From JANLTP01 sp031363055 (GTDB lineage: Bacteria > Pseudomonadota > Gammaproteobacteria > Burkholderiales > Burkholderiaceae_E), in assembly GCA_031363055.1 (NCBI GenBank), contig JANLTP010000075.1:1-64000 (forward strand): a stretch of 64,000 bases of DNA, written 5' to 3'. The notes beneath the pieces were generated by a model, which was not told the origin of the DNA, searched no databases, and saw only the letters and a list, made by a program, of their open reading frames with translations. Numbering within the stretch: position 1 is the stretch's first letter; the number at the start of each line of letters is the position of its first letter. The position numbers and the translations under genes were made by a program. Shown piece after piece: positions 43,016-52,055 of this stretch.

Positions 43016-44467
43016 ATGATTCTAGAGAACGCACAACAGGCCGTCAGTGCCGCCAAGAACATCGATGTCTGCATCGCCGGCAGTGGTCCTGCCGGCATGT
43101 CCTTGGCCATTGCCCTGGAGGCCAAGGGTCTGCGGGTACTGATTCTCGAGGCCGGCGGCCCAATGTACGACGAGAAGTCGCAGGCGCTCATGCAGGGTCG
43201 TATTGTCGGAGATCAGAGCTTCGACATGGGCATTAACCGGCTGCGCTATTTTGGCGGCTGCTCGAACCATTGGGGCGGCTTTTGCCGGATGCTCGATGAC
43301 TGGGATTTCCGCGACAAGGTCGACGGTGTCTCGACCGCGTGGCCAATTGGCAAGAAGGACCTCGACCCCTACCAGGAGCAGGCGCGCGACATCCTGGACA
43401 TTCCCTGCTTTGCGCCGGATCGCCCGCTCAACGACATGATTTCGCACGTGCAGTGGACCTACTCGCCGCCAGTGAATTTTGCGATCAAGTACAAAGACCA
43501 TGTCAAGGCATCGAGTCGGCTGCATGTGGTGTTTAACGCAGGTGTGAGCAACTTTGTCGAGAAAGATGGCAAGGTCATCGCTGTCGAAGTTCGTGACTTG
43601 CAAAACAACAAGCACGTCATAGCAGCGCCGCAGTTCGCCTTGTGCGCGGGCGGTATCGAGAACAGCCGGTTGTTGCTCTGGTCGAATATTCAAAACGAAG
43701 GGCGTCTGGTGCGGCAAGCCAACGCGCTTGGGAAATATTGGATGGAACATCCGCATTATTCAGTAGCCGATGCGCTCGTCACCGTCAGTCCCGGCGTTGA
43801 GCCGGATCGCCGCGGCCGCTCATTCATTGCGCCGAGCGAGAAAGCCATACGCGAGCGCAAGATGCTCAATTGTGCGCTGCGCCTCGAGCTCACCGATTAC
43901 GAAGGTACCCGGCAACTGATTTCCGATCTGGTGTGTGTTGCGCCCAGAGTCGGTCGTTGGGCCGCCAAGAAGATTGACAAGACGTTCTGGTGTGGGATGA
44001 AATTGCGTGCCGCCTGGGAGCAGGCGCCGCGCGAATCAAATCAGATTCGGTTGGGGCCTACGCGCGATGCGTTGGGCATTCCGCAAGTCGAATTGCACTG
44101 GAAGAAGACCGATCTCGAAGTGCATACCGTGACGCAAGCGGCGACGTTGTTCGGCGAGTACCTTGCTGCCAACAATTTTGGCCGGGTACGGCTGTTGCCC
44201 TGGCTTGCTGACAAGTCCGGTTTTCCGGACGACGACGAACGCATTGGAAATCATCACATGGGCGGCACTCGAATGAGTCAGGATCCGCGCCAGGGTGTGG
44301 TTGACGGCACCTGCAAGGTTCATGGTCTGAGCAACTTGTATGTCGGTGGCTCATCGGTGTTTCCGAGTGCCGGTCATGCCAATCCGACACTTTCGGTTGT
44401 ACAAATCGCTCTTCGTCTGGCCACGCATCTCGAAAAAGTCGCCAAGGCCGGGGCCAAGGTTTCATGA
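43016..44467 (+). CDS. GMC-family FAD-dependent oxidoreductase
   Basis: Flavoprotein alcohol/sugar dehydrogenase, 483 aa. The FAD motif AGSGPAGMSLAIALEAKG lies near residue 22. The FGGCSNHWGG segment near 80 is the GMC substrate/FAD loop, and a GMC C-terminal domain ends with HHMGGTRMS, LYVGGSSVFPSAGHANPT. No signal peptide or twin-Arg motif, so probably cytoplasmic. Its place in an operon with a DUF2264 protein, a flippase and a glycosyltransferase suggests oxidation of a sugar in a surface polymer, not catabolism (inference). Confidence 0.88.
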   Translation: MILENAQQAVSAAKNIDVCIAGSGPAGMSLAIALEAKGLRVLILEAGGPMYDEKSQALMQGRIVGDQSFDMGINRLRYFGGCSNHWGGFCRMLDDWDFRDKVDGVSTAWPIGKKDLDPYQEQARDILDIPCFAPDRPLNDMISHVQWTYSPPVNFAIKYKDHVKASSRLHVVFNAGVSNFVEKDGKVIAVEVRDLQNNKHVIAAPQFALCAGGIENSRLLLWSNIQNEGRLVRQANALGKYWMEHPHYSVADALVTVSPGVEPDRRGRSFIAPSEKAIRERKMLNCALRLELTDYEGTRQLISDLVCVAPRVGRWAAKKIDKTFWCGMKLRAAWEQAPRESNQIRLGPTRDALGIPQVELHWKKTDLEVHTVTQAATLFGEYLAANNFGRVRLLPWLADKSGFPDDDERIGNHHMGGTRMSQDPRQGVVDGTCKVHGLSNLYVGGSSVFPSAGHANPTLSVVQIALRLATHLEKVAKAGAKVS

Positions 44468-45969
44468 TGCGACGGCTCAAGCAATCGCTGGGGGTACTGC
44501 TCGCTCTGCTGTTGTTGGCGTTTCTCGCGCAACGCTGGTTGGCACACCGAACCGGCATCGAAGGCTGGACCGATCGTGCGGTGCCGAAAGCGAATCAGAT
44601 CATTACCGATCCGATGATGCGTGAGCGCTTCTCGGGCCACGCCACCGGGCTGAGTTCGCAAGCCTACGAAGACGGCTTTCGCTACTTTCTGGAAGGCCAT
44701 CTGAATTATCGCTCGCCTAAAGGGGCGGCGGTGTTCTATCCGGGTGCCCACAGCTTTAACGGCCGCAAGAGCGACGGTTTTGAAGCCTTCTCCCGATTTC
44801 TGCCGCTGGCCGCCAGTTGGATCGCCTCGGGGCGCGCCGATACCTTCGAGTATGCAGGTCGCAAGGTCTCGATTGCCCAGACCCTGAAGGAGGGGCTGCT
44901 GGCCGGCACCAATCGCGATAGCCCTGAGTATTGGGGGGTGATTCGCAGCCGTCATCAAACCCTGGTCGAATCAGCGGATATCGCCTTGGGTGTCTGGCTC
45001 AGTCGAAAGCAGATCTGGGCAACCCTGAGTCGGCCGGAACAGGTGCAGATCGCGACCTGGCTCAAGCGCGCGCTCGAGGTCGATCCGTTTCCGGGCAACT
45101 GGTCGCTGTTTCCGATCATGGTGCATCGCGTGTTGACAGCGCTCGGTGAGGACGACTGTTGTAACGATGTTTCGATGACGCGCATGTACCGCGAGTTCAA
45201 GCAGCTTTATATCGGCGGCGGCTGGATCGAGGATCCGCCCAATGGCGCCGACTATTACAACGTCTGGGCCATGCAATATCTGTTGTTCTGGATCGATCAG
45301 ATCGACCCGAAATTCGATCCAAAATTTATTCGTGATAGCAACCGTGAATTGGTTGCATTCCATTCACATCTGATCAGCCCGCGCGGCGCTCCGCTCTGGG
45401 GTCGCAGCGTCTGTTATCGGATGGCAACGTCTGTGCCGCTGCTGGTTGCTCAGGCGCTGAATCCGGACGTCATCAGCAAGGGTCTGGCCATGCGCGCGCT
45501 GGACGCCACCTGGGGGTATTTCGTGACGCACGGCGCCACCGCCAACGGCATCATCACTCAAGGTTTTTGTGGCAAGGATCTGGCGCTGGTCAACGAGTAC
45601 ACCGCGCCCGGCAGTTGCCTGTGGGGAACGCGCGGACTGGTGGTGGCGCTCTATCTTGACCCGACGATGAAATTGTTCGACGTCAAGCGCGACAAACTGC
45701 CGGTCGAGATCGCTGACTATGTGGTGACCGAAAAGAGTTTGAAATGGTCAGTGCAGGGCTTCAAGGATCGCGGCGAGGTGGTTCTCACCCTTGAGAAGAA
45801 TGCCGACGGCGCCGATCAGCCGGTGTTTCAACCGTATGGATTCAAGCATCAGTTACGCGAATGGGTTCAACATCGGCCGATTCGGCCAAACAATCACCCG
45901 GCCATGTATGACCGTCGGCAATATTCAACCACGCAGTCTATGACTGCCTGCGAACGCGTCAACCCCTGA
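44464..45969 (+). CDS. DUF2264-like protein with N-terminal membrane anchor
   Basis: 501 aa. An N-terminal hydrophobic helix (residues 7-24, LGVLLALLLLAFLAQRWL) with a basic start anchors or exports the protein. The rest resembles DUF2264, an alpha/alpha-barrel family related in architecture to polysaccharide-acting enzymes: SPEYWGVI, NWSLFPIMVHRVL, PPNGADYYNVWAMQYLLFW and WGRSVCYRMA. Function unproven; a glycan hydrolase/lyase-like role outside the cytoplasm is plausible. Its ATG overlaps the GMC stop by 4 bp. Confidence 0.75.
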   Translation: MMRRLKQSLGVLLALLLLAFLAQRWLAHRTGIEGWTDRAVPKANQIITDPMMRERFSGHATGLSSQAYEDGFRYFLEGHLNYRSPKGAAVFYPGAHSFNGRKSDGFEAFSRFLPLAASWIASGRADTFEYAGRKVSIAQTLKEGLLAGTNRDSPEYWGVIRSRHQTLVESADIALGVWLSRKQIWATLSRPEQVQIATWLKRALEVDPFPGNWSLFPIMVHRVLTALGEDDCCNDVSMTRMYREFKQLYIGGGWIEDPPNGADYYNVWAMQYLLFWIDQIDPKFDPKFIRDSNRELVAFHSHLISPRGAPLWGRSVCYRMATSVPLLVAQALNPDVISKGLAMRALDATWGYFVTHGATANGIITQGFCGKDLALVNEYTAPGSCLWGTRGLVVALYLDPTMKLFDVKRDKLPVEIADYVVTEKSLKWSVQGFKDRGEVVLTLEKNADGADQPVFQPYGFKHQLREWVQHRPIRPNNHPAMYDRRQYSTTQSMTACERVNP

Positions 45970-45976
45970 GGCGATC

Positions 45977-47458
45977 ATGAGCGGCGCATCGGAAAACCCG
46001 CGTGCAAAACGCGCCGGGCTGCGACGATCGGTGCTCTCGCTCAGTGTCGTCAACACCTTCGAGATGGCCGTCCAGGTGGTCTTGCCGATGGTGCTGGTGC
46101 GACTGCTTTCCGATGCCGACTTTGGCCTCTATCGCACACTCTGGCTGATCGCCATTACGTGTAGTGGCGCGCTGGCCTTGGGTATGCCCGGCAGCCTTTA
46201 TTATTTTCTGCCTAGAAGCGAACAGCCCCGATCGTCGATCTTCGTGCTGCAGGCGGCCAGCTACATGCTGTTGGCAGGCCTCGTGGCAGCGGCCGGTACC
46301 GCCGCGTTTGTCCTGCTGCATGAAACCGGTCAGAAGGTAGGTCTGGGCGCGGTGCCCTTCATCGGGCTGTGGGTGTTCGCCAGCCTGCTCGATTACTTTT
46401 TTACCTCACAGCAACAGGTACCGACGCAAGCGCGCATCAACCTGTCGTTTGCGCTGCTCAGAATTGTACTGGTGATGACGGCCGCCGTGATGTTCAGACA
46501 ATGGCCAGCCGTGCTCGCCGCGCAATTGATCTTCGTCGGCTTGAAGGCGCTGGTGTGTACCGTCTGTGTCGCCCGGTTCGTGCAGCCTGGCGCGCGCCCG
46601 GATCGGACGAGCCTTGCTGAACAAGTTCGCTACAGCTTGCCGATTGGTACCTCCACCGCCCTGTTCCTGTTACGGGGGCGCATTGACCAGTGGTTGGTGG
46701 CGAGCACGTTTACCGTGGCGCAATTCGGCCTGTACTCGATTGCCTCGGTGTTCGCGCCGATTCAGACCTTGATCCGTGTGACCGTCAATCAGGTGATCTT
46801 GCCTGAAATGAACCGAATGCAATCGCAGCAGAACAGTGCCGATATGCAAACTCTGAATCGCCGCAGCAATCTGGCGGTTGCATTTCTGATCTTTCCGGCG
46901 ATTGCCTTCATCGCGACCTGGGCGGAGCCGATCTTGGCCCTGCTGTTCACCAACCGCTACAGTGCGGTGGCTCCGATCGTGCGCATCTACTTGCTCATCA
47001 TGGCGATCGAGTCGATCGAAATCACGCTGATTTTGATCGCTATGCGCCAGGGTCGATTCATGATGTTCGTCGATGCACTGGTGTTACCGATTGCCATTGG
47101 CTCGGCGATGCTCGGTGCGCATTTTCTGGGGGTGCCGGGTGCGGCGCTCGGTGGCTTGGTCGGCGCCGGTCTGGCGCAATCGGCGTTATATCTTCGCTGC
47201 AAGAAGTTAACCGATCTGCCGATCGCGATGCTGCAGGATTGGCGTGGACTGGCGAGGATCGGGTTGTGCAGTCTGCTGGCGGCGCTGGGTTCGCAGTTGG
47301 TCTATTTCTTCAACTTTCCGGACGGCCTCAGTTTGAAATTGCCGGCGGCCGGCTTGCTGTTCACGGCGGTCTATTGGTCGGCGCTCAAGTTTCTGGGCGC
47401 GGCGGCCAGCGTGCGGCAAGTGTTCGGGCAACGGCTCGCGAACGCGGGCGGATTCTGA
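45977..47458 (+). CDS. Wzx-like polysaccharide flippase (second copy type)
   Basis: Multi-spanning membrane protein, 493 aa, about 12-14 helices, of the oligosaccharide flippase/MATE superfamily. It starts with RRSVLSLSVVNTFEMAVQVVLPMVLVRLLS (TM1) and contains LPIGTSTALFLLRGRIDQWLVAS, a typical mid-protein motif. It is not closely similar by eye to the flippase at 29960-31480. Shares one base with the next gene's ATG (TGATG). Confidence 0.87.
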   Translation: MSGASENPRAKRAGLRRSVLSLSVVNTFEMAVQVVLPMVLVRLLSDADFGLYRTLWLIAITCSGALALGMPGSLYYFLPRSEQPRSSIFVLQAASYMLLAGLVAAAGTAAFVLLHETGQKVGLGAVPFIGLWVFASLLDYFFTSQQQVPTQARINLSFALLRIVLVMTAAVMFRQWPAVLAAQLIFVGLKALVCTVCVARFVQPGARPDRTSLAEQVRYSLPIGTSTALFLLRGRIDQWLVASTFTVAQFGLYSIASVFAPIQTLIRVTVNQVILPEMNRMQSQQNSADMQTLNRRSNLAVAFLIFPAIAFIATWAEPILALLFTNRYSAVAPIVRIYLLIMAIESIEITLILIAMRQGRFMMFVDALVLPIAIGSAMLGAHFLGVPGAALGGLVGAGLAQSALYLRCKKLTDLPIAMLQDWRGLARIGLCSLLAALGSQLVYFFNFPDGLSLKLPAAGLLFTAVYWSALKFLGAAASVRQVFGQRLANAGGF

Positions 47459-48396
47459 TGAATAAATCCCCAGCTATTTCAGTGGTGGTACCGCTCTATA
47501 ACAAAGCGTCGCATATCGAGCGCTGCGTTGCCTCGATTCAGGCGCAATCCATGGCCGACTTCGAGGTCCTGGTGGTGGACGATGGTTCTACCGATTCAAG
47601 TTTCGAAGCGTTTCGCCGAGCGACGCTCGATGACCCAAGATTTCGAATCATGCGCCAGCCCAATGGCGGCGTGTCGAGAGCGCGCAATGCGGCGATAGCC
47701 GAATGTCGCGCCGACTGGATCGCATTTCTCGACGCCGACGACGAATGGCATCCGGATTTTCTGGCCGCCGTCGTCGCAGCGTCGAATCGCCATCCGCGCA
47801 ACGTGCTGGTCGGGACTGCCTTCAAGATCATTCAGGACGAAAAGCTCGAACTGCATCGACAAGATGCTTTCGGCGAACCGACGCTGATCTCGATCAACGA
47901 ATTTTTTGCGTCCTGGGCGCGGCTGGGTACCTGCCCGTTGTTTATTGGCGCCTGTGCCGCCAAACGAATCGACTTGCAGGTGATCGGCGGGTTTGTACCC
48001 GGCATGAGCCTGGGCGAGGAACTGCTGGTGTTCATCCGACTGCTCGATCGTGGCGATCTGGAATATGTCAATCGCGCCTTGGCGACTTATCATTTGAGTG
48101 CGACGGGCTCCTTGTCGACCTCACCCTCGGTGAAGGCATTACGCTCGCACTCGGCGCTGTTCGTCGAGTTGGCCCGGCAGGTCAAGCTGGGCCGTTGCCC
48201 GCCGAGCGTTTATCGTAAATGGCTTTATATGCAGGCGGAGTATCTGATTCAAGACGGATTACGCGTCGACCTCTTGAAGCTGCTGTGGCGTGAGCCCCGT
48301 ATCTGGAGTAGGCAGATGTGGCTGCGCGCGGCCCTGGAGTTGATTGGCGTGCGCGCGATCTTGTCGCGACTGTCAGGCCGTGATCAGGTTGGCTAG
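47458..48396 (+). CDS. family 2 glycosyltransferase
   Basis: GT-A glycosyltransferase, 312 aa. It has AISVVVPLYNKASHIERCV at the N terminus, VLVVDDGSTDSS, and the DxD motif in AFLDADDEWHPDF near residue 94. Typical of enzymes that add a single sugar to a lipid-linked chain. Last gene of the GMC-DUF2264-flippase-GT operon; a 34-bp repeat pair follows the stop, then the convergent kynureninase gene. Confidence 0.9.
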   Translation: MNKSPAISVVVPLYNKASHIERCVASIQAQSMADFEVLVVDDGSTDSSFEAFRRATLDDPRFRIMRQPNGGVSRARNAAIAECRADWIAFLDADDEWHPDFLAAVVAASNRHPRNVLVGTAFKIIQDEKLELHRQDAFGEPTLISINEFFASWARLGTCPLFIGACAAKRIDLQVIGGFVPGMSLGEELLVFIRLLDRGDLEYVNRALATYHLSATGSLSTSPSVKALRSHSALFVELARQVKLGRCPPSVYRKWLYMQAEYLIQDGLRVDLLKLLWREPRIWSRQMWLRAALELIGVRAILSRLSGRDQVG

Positions 48397-48399
48397 AAA

Positions 48400-48467
48400 T
48401 CAGATCGGCTGGCATTGTGCGCCGGGCCTCAGGTCAGATTGGTAGGTATCTTGCTGCGGGCCTCAAG
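48400..48467 (+). repeat. 34-bp imperfect tandem repeat between convergent genes
   Basis: Two 34-bp units begin TCAGAT and end with GGGCCTCA plus two bases; about 24 of 34 positions match. The pair starts 4 bp after the glycosyltransferase stop, and the second copy reaches the kynureninase stop. Confidence 0.6.
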
Positions 48468-49704
48468 TCACCGCCTTGCGTTGCATGAATTCCGGCGTTG
48501 CCCAAGCCCGGGTGTCCATGATTTCCTTCAAGGTCGCAATGGCGTTCCAGACGTCCAGATAGCGGACATAAAGCGACGCGAATCCGAATCGCAAAATGTT
48601 CGGTGCTCTGAAGTCGCCGATCACGCCGCGTGCGATCAGTGCCTGCATGATCGCGTAGCCGTCAGGGTGTGTCAGCGCCACTTGACTACCGCGCAAGGCT
48701 GTTTCGCGCGGCGTTGCCAGACCGAACCCACTGAGCTCCTGATCGGCCAGCCGAATGAAGTGCTCGGTCAACCGCTCGCTTTTTTGGCGAAGCACCTGCA
48801 GATCAACGCCATCAAAGGCTTGTAGCGCCGCCTCGAGTGCGATCAGCCCCAACTGCGAGGCGGTGCCGACCAGCATTTGGTCGATACCGGGCGCTGGCTC
48901 GTACCCTTCAACGAAGGCAAACGGACGCGCGTGGCCGTGCCAGCCGGTGAGCGGCTGTCGCAGGGCGGCGTGATGGCGTCGCGCCGCAAACACGAAGGCG
49001 GGTGCACCGGGGCCGCCGTTCAAATACTTGTAGCCACAGCCAATTGCAAAGTCGACCTCGCAGCCGTTCAGATCACAGGGCATGGCACCGGCCGTATGGG
49101 CTAGATCCCATACCACCAGGGCGCCCGCGCTGTGTGCACGGCGGGTCAACTCGGCCATGTCGTAGCGTCGACCGGATTTGTAATTCACATGAGTCAAGGA
49201 CACGATGGCCACGCGCTCGTCGATGGCGTCGGCCACCGCCTCGGGCTCAAGCGCCACAAATTCGGCGTTCATGAGTTCGGCAACGCCGCTGCCAATGTAG
49301 GTATCGGTCGGGAAGTTACCCAACTCGCCCAGGATGCGATGTCGGCCGGGGCGCATGCGCAGCGCCGCAACCAGCACCTTGAACAGATTGACTGACGTCG
49401 AGTCGGCGACGATCAGCTCATCGGCCGCGGCACCGACCATGAGCGCGATACGGGCGCCCACTCGTTGCGGCGCCGGATACCAATCGGCATCATTCCAGGA
49501 GCGTATCAGGCCTTGCGCCCACTCCTGTTCAATGGCCCGGCTCATGCGCGGCGGAACGCTCTTTGGCATCGCGCCCAGTGAATTGCCATCGAGATAAATG
49601 ACCTCGGGGGGCAATTGAAATCGATCGCGACAAAAGGCCAGCGGATCGTCGGCGTCGAGTTGCGCAAAATCGGTGCGGGTCAGGCGCTGAGGGGCGGTAT
49701 TCAT
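48463..49704 (-). CDS. kynU: kynureninase
   Basis: PLP enzyme that cleaves kynurenine to anthranilate and alanine in tryptophan catabolism. 413 aa from the ATG at 49704 (family about 416). Matches include YLDGNSLGAMPK near 36, the PLP-binding stretch with WDLAHTAGAMP, and the Schiff-base lysine in GCGYKYLNGGPGAPAF. No kynA or kynB is adjacent. Divergent from a lactonase-like metallo-beta-lactamase with an 81-bp gap. Confidence 0.94.
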   Translation of the reverse strand: MNTAPQRLTRTDFAQLDADDPLAFCRDRFQLPPEVIYLDGNSLGAMPKSVPPRMSRAIEQEWAQGLIRSWNDADWYPAPQRVGARIALMVGAAADELIVADSTSVNLFKVLVAALRMRPGRHRILGELGNFPTDTYIGSGVAELMNAEFVALEPEAVADAIDERVAIVSLTHVNYKSGRRYDMAELTRRAHSAGALVVWDLAHTAGAMPCDLNGCEVDFAIGCGYKYLNGGPGAPAFVFAARRHHAALRQPLTGWHGHARPFAFVEGYEPAPGIDQMLVGTASQLGLIALEAALQAFDGVDLQVLRQKSERLTEHFIRLADQELSGFGLATPRETALRGSQVALTHPDGYAIMQALIARGVIGDFRAPNILRFGFASLYVRYLDVWNAIATLKEIMDTRAWATPEFMQRKAVT

Positions 49705-49785
49705 CTTGGAGTGAAGTCTAACGGGTTTGTGACACACTGCAGGAAACCCCGCACAATCCCACCTTGCTCGTTCTGGAGAGACCGT

Positions 49786-50547
49786 ATGCCGTCCTTGCAT
49801 GCCCTGTGTTGTGGTCGTCTGAATGCGGATCGCAAGATCTTTTTCCCGGATGACGAATTGGGTCAGCGAATGAACCTGCCCGTGCCCGGCTATCTGGTGA
49901 TTCATCCGAAAGGCAAGCTGTTGTTCGACACTGGCATTGACTGTCGTGCCGCTGTTGATCCGGTCGCCGTTCTGGGCCAGCGCCTGGCCAGTACCTTCAA
50001 ATATGTGGCTGCACCTGACGAGCATATTGCCGGACAGCTTGCATTGCTGGATCTGAACTGCAACGACATCAGCCATGTCGCCAATTCACATTTGCACTTC
50101 GACCATTGCGGCTGCAATGTCTTGTTCCCGCGTGCCGGCTTTCTGGTGCAAGGGACCGAGCTCGCCGCTGCTCGAGCCCCCAAGAGTCATGCGTTTGCGC
50201 CCGGCTGGGACCATGCTCTCGACTACCAGGCGCTCGACGGTGAACACGATGTCTTCGGCGATGGCAGCGTGCTCTTGTTTCCGACGCCGGGTCACACACC
50301 GGGCCATCAATCGTTAAAGGTACAGGTTGGCAAGGACCGCTGGTTTGTGATGACCGCCGACGCCTGTTACACCGAGGAACATCTGGAGCGCGATCTGATA
50401 CCCGGTGTGGTCTGGGATAGGTCGTTGATGCGCGAGTCGATGGCGCGGTTACGGCGACTCGGTGAGCGCAGCGATACACAACTGATGTTCGGCCATGATG
50501 ATGAACAGTGGCAGCGGCTGCCGCCACGCGGACAAGCCATCTCTTAG
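49786..50547 (+). CDS. metallo-beta-lactamase-fold hydrolase (N-acyl homoserine lactonase family)
   Basis: 253 aa zinc hydrolase. The HxHxDH motif is SHLHFDHCG (near 102-110), with later ligands in TPGHTPGH, TADACY and FGHDDEQW. Size and the order of ligands match the AttM/AiiA lactonase family, which opens acyl-homoserine-lactone rings, but similar proteins hydrolyse other lactones or esters. A GGAGAG Shine-Dalgarno lies 6 bp before the ATG. Its end overlaps the convergent P450 gene by 4 bp. Confidence 0.85.
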   Translation: MPSLHALCCGRLNADRKIFFPDDELGQRMNLPVPGYLVIHPKGKLLFDTGIDCRAAVDPVAVLGQRLASTFKYVAAPDEHIAGQLALLDLNCNDISHVANSHLHFDHCGCNVLFPRAGFLVQGTELAAARAPKSHAFAPGWDHALDYQALDGEHDVFGDGSVLLFPTPGHTPGHQSLKVQVGKDRWFVMTADACYTEEHLERDLIPGVVWDRSLMRESMARLRRLGERSDTQLMFGHDDEQWQRLPPRGQAIS

Positions 50548-52010
50548 GGGGAGCGCCTGGCCAGTCGCATGGTCAGTCCCTGCGGCGACATGGTGAAGTA
50601 CATACCCTCGCGGGCTTCGCCGCCGTCGGGCGTATCGACTGAGGCGATCGTGAAACTCGATAGCAACATGGACATCGACATCTTCATTTCGAGCAACGCC
50701 AGGTAGCGACCCGGACAGACGCGGGGGCCGGCGCCGAAGGGCATGGCAACGCGCTTGGCGCTGCTGTGTGCGCCGGATGATTCATCGGCGATCCAGCGTT
50801 CCGGCTCAAAGGCGTCGGGCCGTTGGAAGTACGGTTCGCTGACGCTGTCATGACGCAGCACACCCCATAAAACGGTGCCCTTGGGAACCTGGACATCGGC
50901 AATCTGCGTGTCATGCAGTGCTTGCAGGCTGATGAACGGCGCCACTGGCTTCAGACGCATGGCCTCGTTGATGCAGGCGTCCAGGTAAGGCATGGAATCC
51001 ATCAACTCGGGCGTGAAGGCCTGCGGATTGCCGGCAGCGCTGCCCAGGGTCTGCAAGATTTCGGCGGTCAGGCGCTGCAGGCTTTCCGGCCGCCGATGCA
51101 GCAGATAAATCAGCCAGGCGACGGTGTTGGCGGTCGTGTCTTCACCAGCCAGCAGCATGGTCAACACATTGCCGGCGACGGCGGTGTCGTCAAAGCTGCC
51201 GGGGCTCTGTGATTCGCCGGGCGCGTCGGCCGCGACCAGCATCGCTTGCAACAAATTGCGCGGTTTTTCACGCAAGCTTGCGTCGGCGGCGAGTTGCTGA
51301 CGCGCTTGGGCGACGAAGCGCGCAATTTCGCGATTGATCACCACCACACTGTGATCGAGTTCGCGGTCGGCGCGAGTCTTGAACCAGCGCCAGTAAGGCA
51401 GCGAACTGAGGACCCGGCGAAACACGGCGGGCAGTACCTTGTCGAGATGTTGCTGGATGACTTCGTCACCGGCCTCCAGAGTATTGATGTCCTCACCGAG
51501 CGCGAGACCCGCGATGGTGTCGACGGTGTAGCGCATCAGCTCGGGTTGCAGCGGCAGCACGGTTGCAGCGTCGGCCGCTTTTTGCCAGCGCGACTGCAGC
51601 CGCGCGGTGACCTTGGTCATTTGCGGGAAATATTGACGAATATGGCCGGGTGCAAAACTGGCCATGACAATCCGTCGCTGGGTGCGCCAGGCATCGCCTT
51701 CGGCACTGAACACGCCGGGCGGCAAGCCCATTTCGCGGCTGACCAGTCGCGACTGCGGATTACGCTGCCAGCCATCGGGCCGGTTGCGCATGACCTCGGC
51801 CAACAGCGCATGATCGGCGATCACCAGAATATCGCGTTTCAGGAAGCGCATCCGGAATATCTTGCCGAGGCTGCGTGCCCAGCGCTCGACGTCCTGGTGG
51901 ACGGTCGTCTTGTTGATTTGCCCGGCATTGCCGAGGATCGGCCACATGGGCGGGTGCGGCAGTTCGGCAATCTGGCGCAATGGCGTGGCGGCTTGGGCGA
52001 TGGTGTTCAT
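50544..52010 (-). CDS. cytochrome P450
   Basis: Heme monooxygenase, 488 aa, longer than most soluble bacterial P450s (about 400) and nearer to class E-like forms such as fatty-acid hydroxylases. The I-helix motif is AGEDTTAN, the ExxR motif is EAMR, and the heme-Cys loop is FGAGPRVCPGR. No membrane anchor. Redox partners are not encoded nearby. It lies 45 bp downstream of an alpha/beta hydrolase gene in the same direction. Confidence 0.93.
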   Translation of the reverse strand: MNTIAQAATPLRQIAELPHPPMWPILGNAGQINKTTVHQDVERWARSLGKIFRMRFLKRDILVIADHALLAEVMRNRPDGWQRNPQSRLVSREMGLPPGVFSAEGDAWRTQRRIVMASFAPGHIRQYFPQMTKVTARLQSRWQKAADAATVLPLQPELMRYTVDTIAGLALGEDINTLEAGDEVIQQHLDKVLPAVFRRVLSSLPYWRWFKTRADRELDHSVVVINREIARFVAQARQQLAADASLREKPRNLLQAMLVAADAPGESQSPGSFDDTAVAGNVLTMLLAGEDTTANTVAWLIYLLHRRPESLQRLTAEILQTLGSAAGNPQAFTPELMDSMPYLDACINEAMRLKPVAPFISLQALHDTQIADVQVPKGTVLWGVLRHDSVSEPYFQRPDAFEPERWIADESSGAHSSAKRVAMPFGAGPRVCPGRYLALLEMKMSMSMLLSSFTIASVDTPDGGEAREGMYFTMSPQGLTMRLARRSP

Positions 52011-52055
52011 GCAGTGATACTACAAGCGAATGCGGCGCCGGGACACGCAAAAAAT

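Noticed and set aside
42784..43191. 135-aa minus-strand frame across the GMC gene start
   Set aside because: It overlaps the well-supported GMC coding start and shows no recognisable domain or start signal.
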